Origin: Acidimicrobiaceae bacterium
Lineage (GTDB): Bacteria; Actinomycetota; Acidimicrobiia; Acidimicrobiales; RAAP-2
NCBI GenBank assembly: GCA_003133325.1
Contig: PKXA01000112.1
Coordinates: 1 to 37,316, forward strand
Length of the DNA: 37,316 bases
Direction: 5' to 3'
In this document: piece after piece, positions 1 through 7,495 of the stretch
Layout of the letters: every line of letters starts with the position of its first letter
Position numbering within the stretch: the first letter of the stretch is position 1
Program-made: the position numbers and the translations under genes
The notes under the pieces: generated by a model
Told to the model about the DNA's origin: nothing
Seen by the model: only the letters and a program-made list of their open reading frames with translations
Database searches by the model: none

Positions 1-181
1 CACAGATCGGCGTGCCAGGATGTATGAAACGCGCTCGAAGAGATGTCATAGCCCTCTCTGTGGCGGTCCATCTCGCCCGATAGAGGACCTCAACATCAAT
101 GCAACAGTGCCCGTATGGATAGCTCGGTAGCAGGCCATAGACACTCCACCGAAGTCAATCGCTTCTTTCAGAGGAGGTCTC

Positions 182-1216
182 ATGCCCGACCGTAGTGTCG
201 TAGTGATCACTGGCGCATCAGCAGGAGTCGGACGGGCCACCGCAAAGGCATTTGCTGAGAACGGCTTCAACGTTGCCCTACTGGCTCGGGGCCAAGCCGG
301 ACTCGAGGCAGCGTCGAAGGACGTGACCGACGCGGGCGCCCGGGCTCTGACTATCCCGACCGATGTGAGTCAGTTCGTGGAGGTCGACGCCGCCGCCACC
401 AAGGTGGAAGAGCAGCTAGGACCGATCGACGTCTGGGTCAATAATGCGATGACCACGGTCTTCGCTCCTTCATGGGACACCAAGCCGACGGATTTCCAGC
501 GGGCGGTGGAAGTCACCTTTCTCGGTCAGGTCTGGGGAACACAGGCCGCGCTCGCCCGTATGCGCCCCCGGGATCGAGGCAACATCGTCAACGTCGGCTC
601 CGCCTTGGCCTTCGTCGGGATTCCTCTGCAAGGGGCCTACTGCTCGTCGAAGTTTGCGTGCCGTGGGTTCTTCGAATCCACACGAGCGGAACTCCTGCAC
701 GAAGGCAGTCACGTGCACTTGACCATGGTGCATCTGCCTGCGGTCAATACCCCTCAGTTCGACTGGTGCGAGACAACCCTCGACCGGCACCCCCAACCGG
801 TGGCCCCCATTTACCAGCCCGAGGTTCCTGCCAAGTACATCCTGCAGGCTGCTCTCGACGGGCGTCGATCGAAGACCCTCGGATCCTGGAACAAAATGCT
901 CGTATTCACGGACACCCTCTTTCCTGGGTTCGGGAACCAGTACGCGGCCCTGGCCGCGTGGGATGGCCAGCTCACTGATCAGCCACTGCAAAATGATCGA
1001 CCCTCAAATCTGCATGAGCCGGCCGATGTCGAACGCGATTTCGGCGCCCACGGCATCTTCGACTCCAGAGCCGGCGGCTTCATGGATCCGAGCTTCCTGC
1101 GCACACTTCCCGGCACCGCCGGTGTGTTCGCGCAGGCGCTGGGGCGGACGGTCGCAGAGAAGTGGCGGCTGACGGCGACCAAATGGAGGGTCCGTGCGGC
1201 GAGAACTCGGTCGTGA
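182..1216 (+). CDS. SDR family oxidoreductase
   Basis: NAD(P)-dependent short-chain dehydrogenase/reductase, cytosolic, substrate not predictable. The N-terminal Rossmann nucleotide-binding loop TGASAGVG is at about residues 10-17, the NNA motif at about 87-89, and the catalytic Ser with YCSSK (Tyr-x3-Lys) at about 140-160. At 344 aa it is about 90 residues longer than the classical SDR core; the C-terminal extension is typical of the larger SDR oxidoreductases with an added substrate or membrane-association segment. The ATG at 182 follows GAGGAGG at 172-178, a strong ribosome-binding site that fixes the start. It stands alone: upstream bases 1-181 hold no gene, and an IS6-type element lies 140 bp downstream. 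Family is certain; the reaction is unknown. Confidence 0.9.
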   Translation: MPDRSVVVITGASAGVGRATAKAFAENGFNVALLARGQAGLEAASKDVTDAGARALTIPTDVSQFVEVDAAATKVEEQLGPIDVWVNNAMTTVFAPSWDTKPTDFQRAVEVTFLGQVWGTQAALARMRPRDRGNIVNVGSALAFVGIPLQGAYCSSKFACRGFFESTRAELLHEGSHVHLTMVHLPAVNTPQFDWCETTLDRHPQPVAPIYQPEVPAKYILQAALDGRRSKTLGSWNKMLVFTDTLFPGFGNQYAALAAWDGQLTDQPLQNDRPSNLHEPADVERDFGAHGIFDSRAGGFMDPSFLRTLPGTAGVFAQALGRTVAEKWRLTATKWRVRAARTRS

Positions 1217-1355
1217 TGATCTACCAGCATCAGCTTCACCTCCGACGTCAGGCCCATCTGCGGTGATCAAACCGGACTGGAATACCGACTGCTGATGGGT
1301 GGTCGAACCGCCGACCCTGTCCCTATTGAGGACCACGCGGTGTTGGATAGTGGAC

Positions 1356-1367
1356 GGCACTGTTGCA
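1356..1367 (+). repeat. IS6-type left terminal inverted repeat
   Basis: GGCACTGTTGCA, matching the conserved tip of IS6-family ends and pairing imperfectly with 2201-2212. Confidence 0.65.
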
Positions 1368-1371
1368 TTAG

Positions 1372-2151
1372 GTGCGATCTCGCTTGTATGCCAAGGGGCT
1401 CGTGCCCAAGACATCTATGGACGAGTCTGTCGGAGTGAAGCATCTCCGTCTCATCCGACCCATCAAGGCGCCCATGTCGGCGTTCGCCGGATTCAGGTTC
1501 CCTCCAGAGGTCATCTTGATCGCCGTGCGCTGGTACCTGCGCTACGGACTGTCGTACCGTGATCTGGAGGAGCTCCTCGCTGAGCGCGGCATCGAGGTCG
1601 ACCACGTCACCCTGTTCCGATGGGTCCAGCGGTTCACGCCGTTGCTGGTGGAGGCGCCCCGGCCATGCCGGCACAGCGTGGGTGGTCACTGGTTCGTTGA
1701 CGAGACCTACGTCAAGGTCTCCGGGTCCTGGCGATACGTCTACCGGGCCGTCGACCAATACGGGCAGGTCATCGACGTGCTCTTATCCAAGAAGCGAGAT
1801 CTGCAGGCCGCCACGGCGTCCTTTGCCACGGTGATCACCTCCCACGGCGAGCCGGCTGAGATCACCACCGATCGGGCCCACGCCTTGGTCCGGGTCATTG
1901 CGGAGCTCCTGCCGGCCGCACTTCACGACACCACTCAATATGCCAACAACCGAGTCTAAGCAGACCATGGGCGCCTCAAGGCCAGGCTTCGTCCGATGCG
2001 GGGCCTCAAACGGGACAGGAGCGCCAGCGTGATCATCGAAGGCCATGCCTTCATCCAGAATCTGCGGCGAGGACACTATGGACTCGGGGTCGATGCACTT
2101 CCCGGAATGACCATCGCCGCGGCGTTTGACGAGCTCGCGCTCGTCGTCTGA
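1372..2151 (+). pseudogene. IS6-family DDE transposase, nonsense mutated at the catalytic Glu
   Basis: The frame opens at GTG 1372 (an ATG at 1474 is also possible). It encodes the IS6 pattern: helix-turn-helix around YRDLEELLAERGIEVDHVT, first catalytic Asp in WFVDETYVKV, second Asp in EITTDRAH. TAA at 1957-1959 then stops it, giving 195 aa. The same frame continues after the stop as ADHGRLKARLRPMRGLK and on to TGA at 2149-2151, which is the normal IS6 C-terminus. In this family the residue at the stop is the third catalytic acid (NNRxE-x-DH), so a single G-to-T change of a GAA codon removes both the Glu and the tail. Non-functional unless the stop is read through. Confidence 0.85.
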
Positions 2152-2200
2152 CCTGCAAGTCCCACGGGGCCGACAAGATCGCGACTGAAGATCGGCTAAC

Positions 2201-2212
2201 GCAACAGAGTCC
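2201..2212 (-). repeat. IS6-type right terminal inverted repeat, degenerate
   Basis: GCAACAGAGTCC on the plus strand, the inverted counterpart of the left end with a one-base insertion in the tip. Confidence 0.55.
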
Positions 2213-2373
2213 GCCGAAGTGGCGATCGACGTTGGGGAATGCTTTATGGGGGTAGCGCTTCTGAGAAAGTACCGGAGTCCGCGAGTGATCGACTCCACAG
2301 CGTTTCTTGTCCACCCGCGCCCGCCTCATCGGAGGGACCGCGGGAAATCACTGGCTGTTATACCTTCTTCTCA

Positions 2374-3975
2374 ATGGATCTTCACGACTGGTTCCTGCGC
2401 CCGAGCGAGCGAGGCAATCCGGACACCAAGATCGACTCTGGGCATCGCGATCACGCTGCGTGGACGGAGGGAAACGACGTACAGGTTTTGGTCCATGGTG
2501 CGACATATTTCGCGCACCTAAAGGCTCTCCTATCCGAACTCGGCTCAGGCGACGAGGTGCGGTTTACCGATTGGCGAGGCGATGGAGACGAGAGCATGGA
2601 GGGGGGTCATTTAGATCTTTCAACGCTCTTGGAAGGCGTGTGCAAGGGGGGAGTGGATGTTCGCGGGCTTTTATGGCGTTCGCATAGCGACCGAATGTCG
2701 TTTTCCAAGAAAGAGAATCTAACTCTGGCAGAGCGGGTGAATAGAGCCGGGGGCGAAGTTCTGCTTGATGAGCGAGTTCGGAGGGGCGGTTCGCACCATC
2801 AGAAGTTGGTCGTTATCAGGAGTCGAGAGTCACGCGAAAGGGATGTGGCGTTAGTCGGAGGCATCGACCTGAGCCACGGGCGTCGTGACAACGGCAGGCA
2901 TCGAGGAGATCCGCAGGCGGTGAAACTCGATCGTCGATACGGACCTCGTCCTCCCTGGCACGACATTCAATTGGAGATTCGCGGACCCGCAGTCGCCGAT
3001 CTTGACTTCACCTTCAGAGAGCGCTGGGAGGATCCGACGCCGTTGAACCATGCCTCTCGCCCAAGGGCTTGGTGGTCTCGAGCGGCATCCCGAGACCGGG
3101 TGGCTCGTCCCCTGCCCCCGGTTTTGCCTAGTCCGTCCAACGTGGGCCACCATGCCATCCAGGTATTGCGGACCTATCCGCAGCGAGAAGTTCGCTACCC
3201 GTTTGCCTCCCAGGGCGAACGCAGTATCGCTCGAGGATTCGCCAAAGCAATCGCCCGAGCGCGGTCACTGATCTATATCGAGGATCAGTACCTGTGGTCG
3301 ACAGAGATAGCTCGGATCCTCGCTGGCGCCCTGCGAAAGCAACGTGAACTGCAATTGATTGCCGTTGTCCCTCGCTACCCCGACAAGGACAGCCGAGTCG
3401 CTGGGCCGCCGGCCCGACTGGCACAGACCCGAGCAATTGCACTGTTACAAGCTGCGGGCGGCCACCGGGTCGGCATCTACGACCTCGAGAATGAGGATGG
3501 CACGCCCATCTACGTGCATGCCAAGGTGTGTGTGATCGACGACGTCTGGGCGCTTGTTGGATCTGACAATCTCAATCGGCGGTCCTGGACCCACGACTCT
3601 GAGGTGTCCTGCTCGATTCTCGACGCACAACTCGATGATCGAGTACCGCTCGATCCGGCAGGGCTCGGTGATGGCAGCCGTCGATTCGCCCGCGATCTTC
3701 GTGTACAACTGTGGGCGGAGCACCTGAAGCGCTCACCCAGTGATGTCACCCTCCTCGATATCCAGAGCGCTGCGGATCTTTGGAGGAGCAGCGCCTTGGA
3801 TCTCATGCATTCGAAGGTCGCAGTGGGCGGAGGGGAAGAACCGCCCAGTCGAGTGCGCGCCCACGAAGTTGAACCCGTGTTGCCGCGGGACAGGGGGTGG
3901 GCCGAGCTTGCATACCGCTTGGTCTTCGATCCCGATGGGCGACCCCGCGACTTTCGAAAGCGACGCGACTTTTGA
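2374..3975 (+). CDS. phospholipase D-family phosphodiesterase
   Basis: PLD-superfamily enzyme, which would cleave or transfer phosphodiester bonds (phospholipid or related substrate). Two HKD-type motifs are visible. The first, HHQKLVVI followed by VALVGGIDL, lacks the usual Asp spacing. The second, HAKVCVIDD then VGSDNLNRRS, is canonical. Paired motifs in one about 533-residue chain fit a single-chain PLD or cardiolipin-synthase-like fold. The open frame extends up to 2239, but the family normally starts at the DWFL...ERGN segment, so I chose ATG 2374; no strong ribosome-binding site supports either choice. No signal peptide is evident. It lies between two transposase wrecks and is itself intact. 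Confidence 0.85.
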   Translation: MDLHDWFLRPSERGNPDTKIDSGHRDHAAWTEGNDVQVLVHGATYFAHLKALLSELGSGDEVRFTDWRGDGDESMEGGHLDLSTLLEGVCKGGVDVRGLLWRSHSDRMSFSKKENLTLAERVNRAGGEVLLDERVRRGGSHHQKLVVIRSRESRERDVALVGGIDLSHGRRDNGRHRGDPQAVKLDRRYGPRPPWHDIQLEIRGPAVADLDFTFRERWEDPTPLNHASRPRAWWSRAASRDRVARPLPPVLPSPSNVGHHAIQVLRTYPQREVRYPFASQGERSIARGFAKAIARARSLIYIEDQYLWSTEIARILAGALRKQRELQLIAVVPRYPDKDSRVAGPPARLAQTRAIALLQAAGGHRVGIYDLENEDGTPIYVHAKVCVIDDVWALVGSDNLNRRSWTHDSEVSCSILDAQLDDRVPLDPAGLGDGSRRFARDLRVQLWAEHLKRSPSDVTLLDIQSAADLWRSSALDLMHSKVAVGGGEEPPSRVRAHEVEPVLPRDRGWAELAYRLVFDPDGRPRDFRKRRDF

Positions 3976-4258
3976 TCGGGCCAGTGCTGTATTCCGAGTT
4001 GGCCACGTGGGGCAATGGAGTAACGAAGGGGGAGTTCGGTGAATGTTCCACCTCCGAGCTGACTGCGGAATGTTGCAGGAATTCGTTGCTTCAAGGTGAA
4101 GGGCGCCAAAACCCTAATTGTGCCCCTGGACTGGCACTTCTCGTTGGGACTCGAACATCGTTGAGCGTGGCCTTCTCGCTCCTCTCTATCGGACTGTGTC
4201 GGATCCTCGGCCTTGTCGTGTCGCCCGGCGCACGGAGTCGGACAAGGGCATCGAGATC

Positions 4259-5240
4259 ATGGTGCTTCGTCACCAGGTGTGTGCTCTCGAACGCCAGCTC
4301 CACGCCTGGGTTCGCTACCGTCCTGCCGATCGAGCGATCCTCGCGGCACTCAGCCGACTGCTGCCTCGCGAGCGGTGGCGCTCCTTCCTGGTCACCCCGG
4401 ACACGCTGCTGCGGTGGCACCGGGACGCGGCCAAACAGAAGTGGCGCAGGTGGCGGAAGCAGCGTGGCCCCGGTCGGCCGCCGCTGAGCGACGAGTTGGT
4501 CGATCTCATCGTTCGCCCCGGTCGTGAGAACCGAACCTGGGGATGTGCCGGATCCAGGGCGAGCTCCGAAAGCTCGGGATCCGCTTCTCGGCCACCTCCG
4601 TGCGGAGGGTACTGCGCCGATCTGGCCTGGGGCCCGCTCCACGGGGTGGACCTACCTGGGCCGAGTTCCTCCGTTACCAGGCCCACAGCGTGCTGGCCAC
4701 GGGTTTCTTCACGGTGGACACGGTGTCGCTCAAGCAGCTCTACGTGCTGTTTGTCATCGAACTGTCCACACGGCAGGTGCACATCCTCGGCGTCACCGAT
4801 CTCCGACCCGTGCATTCGTCAGCCAGGTGGCCCGTGACTTCGTAGGGGACCTGGCTGACCGCACTCGGTCCGTCAAGTTCCTGATCCGCGACCGAGACAC
4901 CAAGTTCACGGCCGGCTTCGACGAGGTGTTCCGCTCCGAGGGCATCCGGGTGATCAAGACCCCCGTCCGATCCCCTCGGGCCAATGCCTATGCGGACCGC
5001 TGGGTGAGAACCGTGCGGACCGAGTGTCTCGACAAGATCCTCAACCTGGGCCGTGGCCACCTCGAACGAGTGCAGCGTGAGCACGCCGGCCACTACAACG
5101 AACAGCGGCCTCACCGCGGGATCGCCCTCGGCGTGCCCGCACCCGCCAGCACGATCAAGATTCCACTCCGGTCGGTCAACGTCATTCGTCACGACGCGCT
5201 GGGCGGCCTCATTCATGATTACCACCCGGTGGCCGCGTAG
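4259..5240 (+). pseudogene. rve-type (integrase core) transposase, two frameshifts
   Basis: The protein can be followed through three frames. LRHQVCALERQLHAWVRYR to ENRTWGC starts from ATG 4259; RIQGELRKLGIRFSATSVRR to GVTD runs from about 4546 to 4800; FVSQVARDFVGDLADRT to the stop at 5240 follows. A one-base loss near 4545 and a second indel near 4800 break it. The catalytic core reads FFTVDT (first Asp), IRDRDTKF (second Asp), and NAYADRW where related transposases have NAYAERW, so the third catalytic acid is Asp rather than Glu. Hydrophobic upstream codons (about 4160-4215) in yet another frame may be the lost N-terminus. I could not define terminal repeats. Confidence 0.8.
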
Positions 5241-5668
5241 CCACAGGGGCGTCAGGGGAACGTCGGGAGTACGTTCTTCGCCAGCCTGGAGTTGGAGGTC
5301 TCGAGGGAAGAGATCGCTTCAAGGCGTCGCTACGGCTCACACCCGATGACAATGAGTTGTGGCCGGCGAGTGCGCGTTCAGGAGTTGCTGTCAGGGCGAG
5401 ACCGTAACGTCTCGACAGCGGAGATGGACTCCCGGTCGGGCCCGTGCGTCACGATCGAGGTATTGGCGTCCTACAGCCGTGATGATTTCTTGGCGGACCC
5501 GAATTGGGGCATCGAGTCCAAGCAACTTGGCCCGCCGATCCATGATGGCCAAGCAGCGGTCAACGGCGAGGTCTTCACGACTAGTTGCGCCTGCAGGGAT
5601 ATGGGAAATCCGGAGCAATAGCGTGGGGAGTAGCTCCGACTAGGGCGCGTTCCGACCAGGTCAACCGA
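5241..5668. other. gene-poor stretch between transposase relic and palindrome
   Basis: About 430 bp downstream of the rve transposase wreck. No convincing intact gene on either strand. The only protein-like signal is a minus-strand fragment at 5391-5618, listed separately. Confidence 0.5.
5391..5618 (-). pseudogene. possible fragment of a terminase-small-subunit or HTH-type mobile protein
   Basis: A 75-codon minus-strand frame contains AVDRCLAIMDRRAKLLGLDAP. This resembles the RRAxLLGLDAP segment that I know from the C-terminal part of phage small-terminase-like and related DNA-binding proteins. No recognisable N-terminal DNA-binding domain remains, the ATG has no ribosome-binding site, and the surroundings are mobile-element debris. 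It is best read as a short relic, and the similarity rests on one segment only. Confidence 0.25.
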
Positions 5669-5705
5669 GTTATGTCGATAGCCCACCGTGTGGTTCCGAC
5701 AGAAC
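5669..5705. repeat. 37-bp palindromic repeat, copy A (degenerate)
   Basis: Left arm GTTATGTCGATAGCCCAC, centre C, right arm GTGTGGTTCCGACAGAAC. The left arm differs by one base from copy B at 9480-9516 and the two copies have the same orientation. The right arm has drifted, so the hairpin here is weaker. It sits just downstream of the AKR pseudogene (minus strand). Confidence 0.6.
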
Positions 5706-5764
5706 CGGGTCTGGTTCACCGAGCGCCACACGGCTGTTTGAGCCGGCCACTCCGGGGTCGCTGT

Positions 5765-6750
5765 TCAGCCGTGTTGCCAGATCCGGTTCTGGAAGCTGCG
5801 CACCCCTCCCAAGGACACCTGGTCAAGCAAGACGATGTCGTCGCCGTCGATACTCCAATGGAGCGCCCCTGCGTTCTCCTCGGCCTGGTGCCTGTCCTTG
5901 GCACCGGGAATCGGGACGACTCCCTTGGCGATCACCCAGTTCAGCGCCACTTGGCTGGGCGTCTTCCCGCCGTGCTTCTCGCCCACCCGCCGCAGTTCGC
6001 CTACGACGCCGTCGACGACCCCCATCGGATGGTTCGAGAAGTTCCGTTTGCCCTGTGGCGGCCGGGCCACCGAATACTTGCCGGTGAGTCGGCCTTGGCC
6101 GATCGGTGAATAGGCGAGCGGCACCACACCTAGGTCCTTACACGCCGCCAGCAGCCCACTGGTCTCCGGAGCGCGTCGCAGTAGTGAGAACTCGATCTGG
6201 TTCGTGGCCAACCGCAGGCCGCGTTTACGCAGCTCCGCGTCGATGGACCGGGTCTCCTTCACCGAGTAGTTGGATACACCGACCGCCTTTACGAGGCCGG
6301 CTTCGTGGGCGGCGGCCAGGGCATCGGCCATCGCCGCGTGGGAGCGAAGGCTGACAGGGCCGTGGATCTGGTAGAGATCGACCGCCGGCACGCCGAGCGC
6401 CCCAGCGACAACCGCAACGACTTCATGAGTGCACAGCGAACCTGCAGCTTCCATGGCGACGGCATGAACTTCGTGGCCACCACGACGGACGCAGCCCGGC
6501 CGGGATCGCCGGCCAGAAGTTCACCGATGATCCGTTCGCTCTCGCCCCTTCCGTAGACCTCGGCCGTGTCGAACAAGGTGACTCCGGCGTCGATCGAGGC
6601 GTTCCACGCCTCCTGTATCGAGGCTCGGGTGAGGTGGGTGTCGTAGCCGCCCATACCCCAGGTCGAGCGGTCACCCCAGGACCAGGTCCCCACTCCCAAC
6701 AGCGGGATCGAGACGTCGGTCCCCTCCAGTGTGTGCCCGTCGGAGGTCAT
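5765..6750 (-). pseudogene. aldo/keto reductase, one frameshift
   Basis: Reads as an NADPH-dependent aldo/keto reductase of about 328 residues. The N-terminal half starts at ATG 6750 with LLGVGTWSWGDR and the catalytic-Asp/Tyr region FDTAEVYGRGESERIIGE. The second half, in another frame, has LGVPAVDLYQIHGP, GVSNYS, QIEFSLL, PLAYSPIGQGRLTGKY and the cofactor-binding PIPGAKDRHQAEEN, ending at 5765. Comparing the two frames puts a single-base loss near 6387-6392, in the run between SLRLSL and LGVPAVD. Everything else is conserved, so the damage is recent or is a sequencing error. It is flanked by palindrome copy A and a transposase remnant. Confidence 0.8.
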
Positions 6751-6889
6751 GTGGACACCGTATCTTGTCCGGACCAACGGCCACCTGCTCCGATCATCGT
6801 TCGCATCGAGACCAACGACTTCTACCAGTTGTCGGTCGAACGCCATCGCCAGGGTGCAACGGTGATCACGTCGAAACGAACATGTGCCG

Positions 6890-7150
6890 GTTCCGGATGA
6901 GTTGCTCGCCCAGATGGCCGACCCGCTGCTCGCTCAGTCCGCCATCGACCGGGTCCAGAGTGAGCTGGTGAGGTTGGGGGTCCGTCCTGCCTCTTTCGAG
7001 TGTCTGGGCCATCTTGCGTGAGCACGGTGCTGCTGAAGCGCCTCTACGTGTTGTTCTTCATCGAACTCGACACCCGACGGGCATACGTGACCGGTGTCAC
7101 CGCCGACCCAATGGATCTTGGGTGGTCCAACAGGCGAGCAACCTGAGCAT
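6890..7150 (+). pseudogene. rve transposase remnant with internal deletion
   Basis: The segment RVQSELVRLGVR (about 6950) matches RIQGELRKLGIR of the transposase at 4259-5240. A few codons later LLKRLYVLFFIELDTRR and GVTADP match LKQLYVLFVIELSTRQ and GVTD of the same protein. About 50 intervening residues, including the first catalytic Asp region, are missing. After another frame change SWVVQQASNLSM continues the transposase. It cannot be functional, and it shows that a second, diverged copy of the same transposase family was once here. Confidence 0.65.
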
Positions 7151-7289
7151 GGCGCTGGGCGCGACGATCCCATTGGGTGGCCTCACCGAGGGCAGCGACG
7201 TGGCCGTCGCCGTCCATCTGACCTCGGATGAAACCTCGTTCGCGGCGGGTGTCGTCCTACCTGTGGACGGCAGTCGTATGGTGGCTTGA
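7151..7289 (+). pseudogene. C-terminal fragment of an SDR dehydrogenase
   Basis: Directly fused in frame after the transposase remnant is ATIPLGGLTEGSDVAVAV followed by HLTSDETSF and GVVLPVDGS, then a stop. This is the tail of a FabG-like SDR (the family reads IPLGRxGxPxDVAxAVxFLASDxASFxTGxxxxVDGG). Only about 45 residues survive; the Rossmann and catalytic parts are gone. The junction with transposase sequence suggests insertion followed by deletion. Confidence 0.6.
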
Positions 7290-7495
7290 GATGAACCTCC
7301 ACGCCTCCAACAGTGTCTGCCGGACCGTGTCGCCGCAGAACTTCGGCGAGCCGCCGGCGTGGTGTGCCGGTGCCCATGATCCCGACCGATCACACCGATG
7401 GGCAGGCGCTGCTGGACACAGGCGTTCACCCGGGGGCCGCGGGCGCGAGCCGGCGTGGAATCGTGGCCGACACGTCAAAGAGTGAGGAGCTGAAG

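Larger units (their letters stand above)
1356..2212 (+). mobile_element. IS6-family-like insertion sequence, inactive
   Basis: About 0.86 kb element carrying one transposase-like frame. The left end begins GGCACTGTTGCA, the same start as the IS26/IS6 group terminal repeat. The right end contains GCAACAGAGTCC, an imperfect inverted copy with one extra base. The inner flanks also match (CCTAATGCAACAG in the left-end complement against GCTAACGCAACAG on the right). I see no 8-bp target duplication between the flanks, so the insertion is old or one side has been rearranged. Size and end sequence fit IS6; the transposase is broken. Confidence 0.75.

Noticed and set aside
1260-1355. tRNA-like string (GGCGGTTCGACC on the minus strand) left of the IS6 element
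   Set aside because: The T-arm does not close into a 5-bp stem with a 7-base loop, and no acceptor stem or anticodon arm with U33 can be drawn.
5292-5621. 109-codon plus-strand open frame after the rve transposase
   Set aside because: No homology signal or ribosome-binding site; the opposite strand carries the only protein-like segment.
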